A DNA stretch of 42,983 bases from Opitutus sp. (GTDB lineage Bacteria > Verrucomicrobiota > Verrucomicrobiia > Opitutales > Opitutaceae): positions 1-42,983 of the forward strand of contig SIBG01000032.1 of assembly GCA_009695305.1 (NCBI GenBank). Reading direction: 5' to 3'. Position 1 is the stretch's first letter, and each line of letters starts with the position of its first letter. The notes under the pieces are model-generated. The model saw only the letters and a program-made list of their open reading frames with translations, did no database searches and was not told the origin of the DNA. Shown here piece after piece: positions 25,136 through 32,772 of this stretch. The translations under genes were made by a program, and so were the position numbers.

Positions 25136-27463
25136 ATGAGCGTTTCTCCTCTCTCCGCGATCAAGGCCGTCGTTTACTCCGACGCCGCCTCTCCCGCCGA
25201 AATCACCGCCGCCACCGAGCTCGCCAAGCTCACCGGTGCCACCTTCGCCGCGGGCGCCCAGCCCGGCCGCGGCGTCAACGTCTCCCTCGCGTCCCGCCGC
25301 TGGGCCGCGCGACTGCCAGCCGGCGCCACGAGCGCCGCCGAATGGATGTGGTTGCGCTTCGCCGACGATGGCTCCGGCGAAATCGTCGCGAGTCACGGCT
25401 CGTTTCTCTACACCGCCGTGCGCTTGCTCGCCACGGGCGTCAGCGATCTGACGCGCGAAAAACTTGCTGCCGGGGTCTTCCTGCCGGCCGCCTTTCCCTG
25501 GCACCGCCCGCACTGGGATGCCTGCTACACCCAATACTGGCGCTCGGCGCGCCACTTCGATCCCGAGCGCTATGTGGCCGCCCTCGCCGAGGCGGGGTTC
25601 ACCCACGTCGAGGTCAACGGCCTTCAGGCGCACCTGCCGCACGAGGATCTCGTCGCCCACGAATACTACGCGCAATTCTACACCTACGCGCCCGGCTTCA
25701 ACCATTTCGTCGACACGCCGCTCACGTCGGGGCTCTGGCCCGCGCTTTACCTCGACGCCAACCTCAACCATCTCCGCAAACTCGCCGACTATGGCCGCCG
25801 TTACGGCCTCACGCCCGGCGTGTGCATGTTTGAGCCGCGCACGATGCCGGAGCGGTTCTTCCAAAAATTTCCCACGCTCCGCGGCGCGCGGGTCGACCAC
25901 CCGTTTCGCTCGCGGCTCCCGCGCTTCACGATGGCCCAGGATCACCCGGTCGTGCAGCGGCACTATCGCGAGGCGTTGCAGAAACTCATCCGCCACGTCC
26001 CCGATCTCGGCTACATGTCCGTCTGGACCAACGACAGCGGCGCCGGCTTCGAGCACACCGCCTCGCTCTACGTCGGCCGCAACGGCGGTCCCTACATGAT
26101 TCGGGAGTGGCGCAATCACGACAAGGTCGCCGAGGCCGCCGGCCAGAGCATCGTGCGCTACCTGAAAAATCTCCAGGGCGCCGCCGCCGAGTTGAACCCG
26201 AACTTCGACGTCATCCTGCGCATCGAGCCGTTCAAGGTGGAGCACGATCATATCAAGGCCGGCATGGGCGGCCACGTTTCCTACGAGGCCCCGTCGCTCC
26301 TCGTGCGCGGCTACTCGCTGCCCTACCCGCACCCCAAATATCCGGAAAACCTGGGCGTGGCCGGCAGTATTTTTCACGCGACGATGGACCCCGCCGAAAA
26401 AACCGCGCTCGCCGAGTCGCGCGCCCGCGGCATCGATCCTGTGCTGCACTACTCCGCCTCGGGCGTGATGAACCACGAACCGTTGCTCGGCCTGCCCTTC
26501 CCGCGCCTGCTCCACGCCAAACTCACCGCGATCCGCGAGACCGGCGTCACCCGCATCAGTTGCCTCGGCGGTCTCACCAACGCCGCGCAGGCGCCCTACT
26601 GGCCGAATCCCGTCGTGATGCAGGCCGCGCAATTCTTTCCCACCAAACCCGTCGAGACGGTCCTGCGCGAATTCGCCGCGCGCCTCGTCAGTCCCGCGCA
26701 CGCCGCCGCGCTCTCCGATGCGTGGCGCGATTTCGAGGACGCCCTCGTGTGGCAGCCGCTCGTCGGACTCTACTGCGCGTTCGGCTTCTGTTGGCAACGC
26801 ACCTGGGATCGCCCGTTCGTGCCCGACCTCGAGGCCGTGCCCGCCGCCGAGCGCGACTATTACGAGCGCCACGGCTGCTTCCAAAACAACAACCCCGGCC
26901 TCAACGATCTCGGCAAGGATGTGCTCTTCGATCTCATCACCCGCGAGACGGGCGCGAAAATGGCCGCGGACATGGATCGCGAACTCCTCCCGCGCCTCCG
27001 TGCACTCGTCGAACGACTCGCCACCACCATCGCCTCCACCAACGGCGAGGCCCGCCACGTCTTCACCGATCTCCGCGACCGCGTGCGCGCCTATCAAGCC
27101 TGGGCCACCAGCCTCCGCAACGTCTGCGCGTGGTGCGAATGCGTCTACGGTTACCTCGCCGCGACCGACCCGGTCACAAAATCCGCCTGCGAAAAAAAGC
27201 TTCAGTCCGCGATCGACCTCGAACTCGCGAACGTCCGCGGCCTGATCGAACTCCTCACCACGACGAAATCCGAGGTGCTCGTCGTGTCCGGCGTCGCCGA
27301 GACGACCTTCTTCTACGGGGAAAATCTCGTCGACCACCTCCGCACCAAAATCCGCCTCACCGAGCAATACCGCCACTGCCCGCCCCGCATCGACCGCGAC
27401 ATCTACTGGCGCCCCATCCCCGGCACCGTCTGGCCCGAAGGCTGGGCCGCGAAGACCTCATGA
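25136..27463 (+). CDS. Glycosidase-like TIM-barrel protein of unassigned family
   Basis: A 775-residue protein. Residues 1-115 look like the small alpha/beta domain that precedes the barrel in GH20/GH67-type enzymes (ATELAKLTGATF; HGSFLYTAVRLLATG). The barrel starts near 121 (PWHRPHWDACYTQYWRSARHFDPERYVAALAEAGFTHVEVNGLQ) and includes LDANLNHLRKLADYGRRYGLTPGVCMFEP, MSVWTNDSGAGFEHT (about 297) and DVILRIEPFKVEHDH (about 358). The C-terminal third is largely helical, with a Cys-containing segment RNVCAWCECVYGYL. I cannot name a family or a proven acid/base pair. Asp299 in WTNDSG and Glu365 in IEPF are candidates by position only. There is no signal peptide, so it would act on an imported substrate. 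The start at 25136 is chosen because upstream in-frame residues are not domain-like. Confidence 0.75.
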   Translation: MSVSPLSAIKAVVYSDAASPAEITAATELAKLTGATFAAGAQPGRGVNVSLASRRWAARLPAGATSAAEWMWLRFADDGSGEIVASHGSFLYTAVRLLATGVSDLTREKLAAGVFLPAAFPWHRPHWDACYTQYWRSARHFDPERYVAALAEAGFTHVEVNGLQAHLPHEDLVAHEYYAQFYTYAPGFNHFVDTPLTSGLWPALYLDANLNHLRKLADYGRRYGLTPGVCMFEPRTMPERFFQKFPTLRGARVDHPFRSRLPRFTMAQDHPVVQRHYREALQKLIRHVPDLGYMSVWTNDSGAGFEHTASLYVGRNGGPYMIREWRNHDKVAEAAGQSIVRYLKNLQGAAAELNPNFDVILRIEPFKVEHDHIKAGMGGHVSYEAPSLLVRGYSLPYPHPKYPENLGVAGSIFHATMDPAEKTALAESRARGIDPVLHYSASGVMNHEPLLGLPFPRLLHAKLTAIRETGVTRISCLGGLTNAAQAPYWPNPVVMQAAQFFPTKPVETVLREFAARLVSPAHAAALSDAWRDFEDALVWQPLVGLYCAFGFCWQRTWDRPFVPDLEAVPAAERDYYERHGCFQNNNPGLNDLGKDVLFDLITRETGAKMAADMDRELLPRLRALVERLATTIASTNGEARHVFTDLRDRVRAYQAWATSLRNVCAWCECVYGYLAATDPVTKSACEKKLQSAIDLELANVRGLIELLTTTKSEVLVVSGVAETTFFYGENLVDHLRTKIRLTEQYRHCPPRIDRDIYWRPIPGTVWPEGWAAKTS

Positions 27464-27474
27464 ACCGATCCCGT

Positions 27475-27566
27475 TTGTCATTGCGAGGGAGGCGCAGCCG
27501 ACCGCGGCAATCGATCTTGCATTTCGGATGGATTGCTTCGTCGCTGCGCTCTTCGCAATGACAACA
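27475..27566. repeat. Long palindromic intergenic element (TTGTCATTGCGAG type)
   Basis: Between the glycosidase-like gene and the dioxygenase gene lies a 92-base inverted repeat. It opens with TTGTCATTGCGA (27475-27486) and closes with its exact complement TCGCAATGACAA (27555-27566). Inner parts also pair: GGCGCAGCCGACCGCGGCAATC on the left with GATTGCTTCGTCGCTGCGC on the right. Elements with this CATTGCGAG...GGCAATC design are known as dispersed repeats in several unrelated phyla. It would form a long RNA hairpin and may act as a transcript-end or stability element. Confidence 0.8.
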
Positions 27567-27630
27567 TAACAGCCGCCGGTCTCTCCGTCTTTCACTCTCG
27601 CCATCTTCCATTGCCCAACTACCAGCTCCG

Positions 27631-28554
27631 ATGAGCACAGCGACTTCCCTTCCCCAGCTCTATTCCTTCGGCCACGCGCTCGACATGGCCGACGATAAGA
27701 TCGGCGTGCTGAGAGATTCCTGCGACGTCGCGGACGATGTCGCCGAGTTGCAGCGCCGCTTCGCCAAGGACGGCTATCTTTACCTGAAGGGCTACCTCGA
27801 TCGCGACGAGGTGCTGGGCGCCCGCGCCAGCCTCACCGAGCGTCTCGCCGCCGCTGACGTGCTGGACGATGCCCATCCCCACCTCGACGGTATCTGCAAG
27901 CCCGGCTCCGGCTACGTCTTCAAACCGGAACTCACGAACAATAATCCCGCGGTCCAAAAACTCCTCTACACCGGTCGGCTCCCTGAGTTCTACCGCCGCT
28001 TCTTCGGCGAGGAAATCAGCCACTACGATTTCACCTGGCTCCGCGCCATCGGCCCCGGCAAGGGCACCAACCCGCACTGCGATCTGCCCTACATGGGCCG
28101 CGGCACGCACCGCCACATGACGTGCTGGCTCCCTTACGGCGACATCTCGTTCGAACTCGGCGGCCTGATGGTGCTCGAAGGGTCGCATCGGCGCATGGAT
28201 CTGCTGGAGCACTACGTTTACCGCGACGTCGACGCCTTCTGTGAGAACAAGCCGAAGGAAGCCGACGCCGCGAAGGCCGGCAAATGGGCCTTCACCGGCA
28301 CGCTCTCGCACAACCCGCTCGTCGTCCGCAACAAGTTCGGCGGTCGCTGGCTCACCACGGAGTTTCGCGCCGGCGATTTCGTCACCTTCGGCATGTTCCT
28401 CGTCCACGCCTCGCTCGATAACCGCACGGAGAATCGCCTTCGCATCTCCAGCGACAGCCGCTACCAGCGCGCCAGTGAGCCCATCGACGAACGCTGGGTC
28501 GGCCTCAACCCCCCCGGCCACACCACCGCCGGAAAACGCGGACGGATTTGCTGA
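27631..28554 (+). CDS. Phytanoyl-CoA dioxygenase (PhyH) family protein
   Basis: A 307-residue Fe(II)/2-oxoglutarate oxygenase of the PhyH family. The iron-binding triad is visible as His149-x-Asp151 (TNPHCDLPYMGRG) and His259 (MFLVHASLDNRTENRLRISSDSRYQ). The 2-oxoglutarate-binding Arg lies in RLRISSDSRY (269-277). The N-terminal LQRRFAKDGYLYLKGYLDRDEVLGAR is also characteristic. PhyH enzymes hydroxylate or halogenate small molecules in very varied pathways; the substrate is not predictable here. It is cytoplasmic with no signal peptide. The gene is followed after 86 bases by a ferritin-like gene, so two non-haem iron proteins are adjacent. Start: ATG at 27631, giving the normal family length. 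Confidence 0.9.
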   Translation: MSTATSLPQLYSFGHALDMADDKIGVLRDSCDVADDVAELQRRFAKDGYLYLKGYLDRDEVLGARASLTERLAAADVLDDAHPHLDGICKPGSGYVFKPELTNNNPAVQKLLYTGRLPEFYRRFFGEEISHYDFTWLRAIGPGKGTNPHCDLPYMGRGTHRHMTCWLPYGDISFELGGLMVLEGSHRRMDLLEHYVYRDVDAFCENKPKEADAAKAGKWAFTGTLSHNPLVVRNKFGGRWLTTEFRAGDFVTFGMFLVHASLDNRTENRLRISSDSRYQRASEPIDERWVGLNPPGHTTAGKRGRIC

Positions 28555-28556
28555 TC

Positions 28557-28630
28557 CAATCATTCTCGTTCCTCGTAATCGTTCTTCGTTCTCTCAACTG
28601 GATTGGACGACGGAAAAGAGAACGAGATTG
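28557..28630 (+). repeat. CTCGTT-rich low-complexity repeat with hairpin
   Basis: The 86-base gap holds degenerate 6-7-base units such as ATTCTCG, TTCCTCG and TTCTTCG (28562-28594). TCGTTCTCT (28586-28594) pairs perfectly with AGAGAACGA (28617-28625), and flanking CAATC...CTCGTT (28557-28570) can pair with AACGAGATTG (28621-28630). The word resembles that in the gap at 31720-31822, so the two may belong to one family. Confidence 0.55.
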
Positions 28631-28640
28631 AAACACTCCC

Positions 28641-29954
28641 ATGGTCGCTCCCACCACCACTGCTACTCCTTCTCCCGCTGTCGGCCGTCTCGCCGCCGTG
28701 CAGGAAATGGCGCGGCTCCAGCGGCTGCTCTTCGAGGTCGAGCGCGAATTCGTCCGCACCGCCACCACGCTCATCTACCGCGTCGGCGAGCCAGAGCTTA
28801 AATTTCTCCTCTGCCAGCACGTCTGGGAGTCCGCCGGCCACGCCCGCTTCCTTCGCGAGCGCGGGCGCGAGCTTTCCGGCTTTGGCACCAGCGATGACGT
28901 GCGCGATTCGCTCCGGCGCATTTTCAACGAAGCTGTGATGCCGGCCGACGCCACCGTCGCCCTCGCCGGTTTCTACCGCGTGCTCAAGCCCGCGCTGCTC
29001 GCCGGCTACCGCCACTACCTTCACGTCACGGACCCTCTCGCCGACTGGCCGTCGAAAAAACTGGTCGAGGAATTCATCGTCGACGAAGAACGCCACGCCG
29101 CCGAAATGGCGCCCTTTCTCCCCGTCGCCACGAGCGTGAGCGAGTGGATTTCTCATCTCACCACCGCCCTCGCCGATCTCGGCGGCTTCCTCGGCGAATC
29201 CGTCCGCATCCCACTTCCGTCCTCCTTCACCTTCGAGTCTGCCACTCGTCGCTACGCCCACCCGCCCACCTGCAATCGCGGCAAATATCCCGTTTGCTCC
29301 AGCGTCTTCAGCCTCGATCCCGCCGAAACGCCCATCGTTCGCTCATGGCTTGTCGATCCGCAGACCGACGCCCGCGTCATCCGTCTCATGGTGTATGTGT
29401 GGCTCATGATGGAATTGGATGCCGTCGATTACCTCGCGACGATTTTCTACGACACCCCCGACGCACCCTTCGACCTGCACCACGATCTGGCGCGCCATCT
29501 CTGGGACGAGTCCCGCCACAGCCAGTTCGGCTACCGCCAACTCCCGAAACTCGGCGTCGATCTCATGACGCTCGAGCACTCGCTCGACCTCTACAATATC
29601 CTCGTGCAGATGCCGCCGCACGAGCGATACGCCATGATGACGATGGAGTTTGAGGCCGGCAGTTTTCCGACGAAGGCGCTGGTGATGGACCGGATTCGCG
29701 AGTTGAGCGATTTTGAGGCCGACACCCTCCTCGCCTTCGATCGCAACGACGAACAGAACCACGTCCGCTACGGCCACCGCTGGCTGCCCGAGATCATGGC
29801 GCTCGGCGGCGAGACGCGCCCCGTCGAAGAATTTGTCAAGGCCACGCAGGAAAAATTCAAGCAACTCGCCGCAATTCACGGTGGCCGGACGCCACACTCC
29901 CTCCCTCCGGCGCAACGGCTCACCGGCGAAAAAATCCTCCAGCTCGCCAAATGA
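28641..29954 (+). CDS. Double ferritin-like (putative di-iron) protein
   Basis: A 437-residue protein made of two ferritin-like halves joined by a Pro/Cys-containing linker (about 190-235). The C-terminal half carries a full di-iron-like ligand set: Glu259 (MMELDAVDYL), ExxH at 290-293 (DESRHSQFG), Glu359 (DFEADTLL) and ExxH at 371-374 (DEQNHVRYG). The N-terminal half has ExxH at 149-152 (DEERHAAEM), Glu34/36 (EVEREF) and Glu63...His67 (WESAGHARF), a less canonical set. It resembles DUF455-type proteins, which are related to di-iron hydroxylases such as MiaE. It could be an oxygenase or oxidase acting with the adjacent PhyH protein. There is no signal peptide. Start ATG at 28641, preceded by a repeat tract. 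Confidence 0.78.
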   Translation: MVAPTTTATPSPAVGRLAAVQEMARLQRLLFEVEREFVRTATTLIYRVGEPELKFLLCQHVWESAGHARFLRERGRELSGFGTSDDVRDSLRRIFNEAVMPADATVALAGFYRVLKPALLAGYRHYLHVTDPLADWPSKKLVEEFIVDEERHAAEMAPFLPVATSVSEWISHLTTALADLGGFLGESVRIPLPSSFTFESATRRYAHPPTCNRGKYPVCSSVFSLDPAETPIVRSWLVDPQTDARVIRLMVYVWLMMELDAVDYLATIFYDTPDAPFDLHHDLARHLWDESRHSQFGYRQLPKLGVDLMTLEHSLDLYNILVQMPPHERYAMMTMEFEAGSFPTKALVMDRIRELSDFEADTLLAFDRNDEQNHVRYGHRWLPEIMALGGETRPVEEFVKATQEKFKQLAAIHGGRTPHSLPPAQRLTGEKILQLAK

Positions 29955-30048
29955 CCTCCGGCAGATTCCAATTCCCGAAACCCCAGATCCTCGATTCTCG
30001 TATCTAGATTTCAGCCCGCCCGCTCCCGCCCACTCTCGCCCACCCCGC

Positions 30049-31149
30049 ATGCCCGCTCCCGCCAAAACCTACCGCGCCCTCCTCGTGGGCACCGGCGGCA
30101 TCGGCGATGCCCATGTCCGCGCGGTCGAAGCCAGCCGGGGCCGCGTCGAGCTGGTTGGCGCAGTCGACATCGACGACGCGCGCGTGCAGGCCTTCTGCGC
30201 GCGCCACCACCTGCCCGTCGCCGCCACCGACTACGCCGCCGCGTTGCAGTCGCTGACGCCGGACCTCGTGCTCATCGCCACTCCGCCCGCCCAGCATACG
30301 GCGATGAGCGTCGCCGCGATGGAGACGGGCGCCTGGGTCTTCTGCGAAAAACCACTCTGCGGTTCACTCGCCGAGCTTGACATCATCCAGGCCGCCGAAC
30401 AGCGCACTGGCGGCTACACCGCGTGCGTGTTTCAGATGCGGTTCGCCTCCTCGACCGCGCACCTGCGCCTGCTGGCGGATACGGGCCAGCTGGGTCGGCC
30501 GCTCGTCGGCGTCTGCCACACGCTCTGGTATCGCGACCCCGCCTACTACGCGGTGCCATGGCGCGGCAAGTGGGCCACCGAGCTCGGCGGTCCGACCATG
30601 GGCCTCGGCATTCATGCGATGGACCATTTTCTCCACCTCATGGGCGATTGGTCGGAGGTGCGCGCGATGGCCGCCACCCTCGACCGCGCGATCGAGGTGG
30701 AGGACGTGTCGCTCGCGCTCGTGCGTTTCGCCAGCGGCGCCGTCGGCTCCATCGTCAACAGCGCGCTCAGCCCGCGCCAGGAAACCTACCTCCGCCTTGA
30801 CTACCAGAAGGCCACCGTCGAGCTCACCCATCTCTACAGCTACACGCGCGACAACTGGAAACTCACCCTCGCCCCCTCGGCGATCGACGAGGGCCTGCAG
30901 GAGGCGTGGCAGAGTTTTCCGCCCGACGTCGGCTCGACCCACGCCGCGCAACTCGACGCCTTGGTCGCCAACCTCGACGCCCGCACCCGCCCGCTCACCT
31001 CGGGCGAGGACGCCCGGCGCACCCTCGAGTTGCTGACCGCGCTCTACAAATCCGCTTTCACCGGCCAGATTGTTCAACGCGGGTCCATCCGGCCCGGCGA
31101 TCCCTTTTACGCCGCCGTGCACGGCGGCATGTCTCCTGCCCGACGCTAA
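30049..31149 (+). CDS. Gfo/Idh/MocA family NAD(P)-dependent dehydrogenase
   Basis: A 366-residue protein with an N-terminal Rossmann domain: LLVGTGGIGDAH (11-22) as dinucleotide-binding loop, Asp40 in VGAVDIDD, ATPPAQH (77-83) and the signature EKP (100-102). The C-terminal alpha/beta domain has GGPTMGLGIHAMDHFLHLMG, matching the conserved G-x-x-D/G-x-x-x-H active-site helix. The family oxidises or reduces sugars, inositols and related polyols. It fits a pathway with the glycosidase-like and mutarotase-like proteins around it. The start at 30049 gives the family N-terminus; the frame is open further upstream, but that sequence overlaps the preceding gene. The 94-base gap before it shows weak 7-base periodicity (ATCCTCG, ATTCTCG). 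Confidence 0.92.
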   Translation: MPAPAKTYRALLVGTGGIGDAHVRAVEASRGRVELVGAVDIDDARVQAFCARHHLPVAATDYAAALQSLTPDLVLIATPPAQHTAMSVAAMETGAWVFCEKPLCGSLAELDIIQAAEQRTGGYTACVFQMRFASSTAHLRLLADTGQLGRPLVGVCHTLWYRDPAYYAVPWRGKWATELGGPTMGLGIHAMDHFLHLMGDWSEVRAMAATLDRAIEVEDVSLALVRFASGAVGSIVNSALSPRQETYLRLDYQKATVELTHLYSYTRDNWKLTLAPSAIDEGLQEAWQSFPPDVGSTHAAQLDALVANLDARTRPLTSGEDARRTLELLTALYKSAFTGQIVQRGSIRPGDPFYAAVHGGMSPARR

Positions 31150-31170
31150 GCCACCCGCTGATTTTTCACC

Positions 31171-31710
31171 ATGACCTCACTCCGCTTGCTCCCGTTTTGC
31201 CTGTTGCTCACGACGGCCGCCTTGGCCGACGGTGTATTCCCCGGTCTCCGTTCCCTCCTCACCGACGCCGAGTGGAAACGCGCGGGCCTCGAACGCCTCA
31301 CCCCCGATCAGATCGGGGTGATCGACGCCGCCCTCATCCGCCACCAAGTGCAGGAGACTAAACGTCAGACCGCCCAGCCGCCCCTGGCCTCGGCACCCGC
31401 TAACGCCCCCGCGCCTGGCGCGACCCCGGTCGAAACCGTCGTCAACAAATCACGGTTCTGGGATCGCTTCGGCCTGGGCAAGTCCTCCACGCCCGACTGG
31501 CGCACCGTTCCACCGATGGTCGTCAAGGTCACTGGCTGGCAGGGCGCCAACCGCTTCGTCCTCGAGACCGGCCAGGTCTGGGAAGGCCTCGATATGATTC
31601 CCTACGAGCTGCTCGGGCGCGAGGTGATCATCGAAGCGCGCCCCATGGATGCCTTCGCGCTCAAGCTCGACGAAAACAGCGCCGTCGTCCGCGTCCGCCG
31701 GGTAAAGTAG
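31171..31710 (+). CDS. Small secreted protein of unknown function
   Basis: A 179-residue protein with a short signal peptide (MTSLRLLPFCLLLTTAALAD). The mature part starts FPGLRSLLTDAEWKRAGLERLTPDQIGVIDAALIRH, a motif resembling the 'L.p.EwkkaGL.kLt..El..L...' segment common in small exported proteins. A Pro/Ala linker (about 70-88) follows, and then a C-terminal beta-rich part (TVPPMVVKVTGWQGANRFVLETGQVWEGLDM...VIIEARPMDAFALKLDENSAVVRVRRVK). The beta-rich tail could bind a ligand, but no catalytic pattern is visible. It lies 21 bases after the dehydrogenase stop and is likely cotranscribed with it. Confidence 0.7.
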   Translation: MTSLRLLPFCLLLTTAALADGVFPGLRSLLTDAEWKRAGLERLTPDQIGVIDAALIRHQVQETKRQTAQPPLASAPANAPAPGATPVETVVNKSRFWDRFGLGKSSTPDWRTVPPMVVKVTGWQGANRFVLETGQVWEGLDMIPYELLGREVIIEARPMDAFALKLDENSAVVRVRRVK

Positions 31711-31719
31711 GCCATCCGA

Positions 31720-31822
31720 AATCGTTCTCGTTCTCTTTCTCGCCATCGTTCTCTTTGGTCTTCCGCAAAACGAACGAACGAACGAGCGAGAACGAGAAAA
31801 ATTACGCGAACGAGGAACGATT
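31720..31822. repeat. TCGTTC hexamer array with complementary arm
   Basis: From 31722 to 31757 the sequence is a run of TCGTTC-type hexamers (TCGTTC, TCGTTC, TCTTTC, TCGCCA, TCGTTC, TCTTTG). It is followed by an ACGA-rich stretch that is roughly its complement. The outer arms AATCGTTCTCGTTC (31720-31733) and GAACGAGGAACGATT (31808-31822) pair with one bulged base. The element starts 10 bases after one stop codon and ends 12 bases before the next ATG at 31835. Confidence 0.65.
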
Positions 31823-31834
31823 ACCTTTCCGATC

Positions 31835-32707
31835 ATGCTCCACCTCGCCAATCGCGAACTCGCTCTCGACCTGCTTGATCCCGCGGATGCCGCCGACCGT
31901 GCGCGCCAGGGCTGGCGCTACTGCTGGGGTGGCTACATCTGGCAGGTGCACGATGCCAAGCTCGGTCCGCTCGTCTCCGGTCCGTCGTATCCCAGCCCCA
32001 CTCCCATCACCTACGACGGTCAGGGCCTGCCCGAATCCTTCCGCCACACACGCCGGAACAACAACACCCGGCTCACTTGGAACAACGACATCGGTCTCGC
32101 GATCGGCGCCGGCGTGATTGCACTGAACCCCAACAAAAACGTCCCGATCCCCGAGTCCGTCACTCTCACGGAACCCTGCCAGTGGACCGTCACGCCGTCC
32201 ACCGACCACATTGTTTTCCAGACGCGCCAGGCCGCCGCTGGGTTTTCCTACGAGCTCTCACGCAAGATCGAGCTGCGCGATCGCACGATCACCTCATTCA
32301 CGCAGCTCACCAACGTCGGCGATGCCCCACTCGCGCTCGAATGGTTTGCGCATCCGTTCTGGGCGCTCACCGGCGGCCGCGCGCGCGCCGTGCTTCCCGC
32401 CGGCACGACGATTCCCGACAACCCCGGCTTCGCGGTCGCCGCCGATGGCGCACTCACCTTCCAGCGCCCGTTCACCGCGCCGCGCGACAACCAATTTGCC
32501 CTGCTCGCCCTGCCACGCGACCGCGAGCTCAACGTCACCGTCGACCACCCGAAGTTGTCCCGCGTCACGTTCGCGGCGAGTTTCGTCCCCGTCGAATGCC
32601 CCATCTGGGCCAACAGTCACACCGTCTCCGTCGAGCCCTACCTCGCGCTCAACCTCGCCCCCGGCGAAACCCGCCACTGGCACGTGCGGCACGGATTTGA
32701 AAAGTAG
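31835..32707 (+). CDS. Galactose mutarotase-like fold protein
   Basis: A 290-residue, all-beta protein with features of the aldose 1-epimerase / galactose mutarotase-like superfamily. It has an N-terminal strand pair (HLANRELALDLLDPADAADRARQGWRYCWGGYIWQV), a central SYELSRKIELRDRTITSFTQLTNVGDAPLALEWFAHPFW, where the 'l.N.gd.pl...w..HPfw' pattern and His are typical of the active-site region, and a C-terminal RVTFAASFVPVECPIW...EPYLALNLAPGETRHW. It may interconvert anomers of a sugar or act as a lyase-like binding fold. No signal peptide is present. Its place after the dehydrogenase suggests it serves the same carbohydrate pathway. Confidence 0.78.
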   Translation: MLHLANRELALDLLDPADAADRARQGWRYCWGGYIWQVHDAKLGPLVSGPSYPSPTPITYDGQGLPESFRHTRRNNNTRLTWNNDIGLAIGAGVIALNPNKNVPIPESVTLTEPCQWTVTPSTDHIVFQTRQAAAGFSYELSRKIELRDRTITSFTQLTNVGDAPLALEWFAHPFWALTGGRARAVLPAGTTIPDNPGFAVAADGALTFQRPFTAPRDNQFALLALPRDRELNVTVDHPKLSRVTFAASFVPVECPIWANSHTVSVEPYLALNLAPGETRHWHVRHGFEK

Positions 32708-32772
32708 GGCGGCGCTTAGACTCACCCGGGACGCCGCAAGAAAACGGACGTCTCTACCATTCCGCTCCAGCC

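Noticed and set aside
24938..27376. Minus-strand open frame of 812 codons opposite the glycosidase-like gene
   Set aside because: Antisense shadow; no recognisable motif, and the plus strand has consistent protein-like composition and same-strand neighbours.
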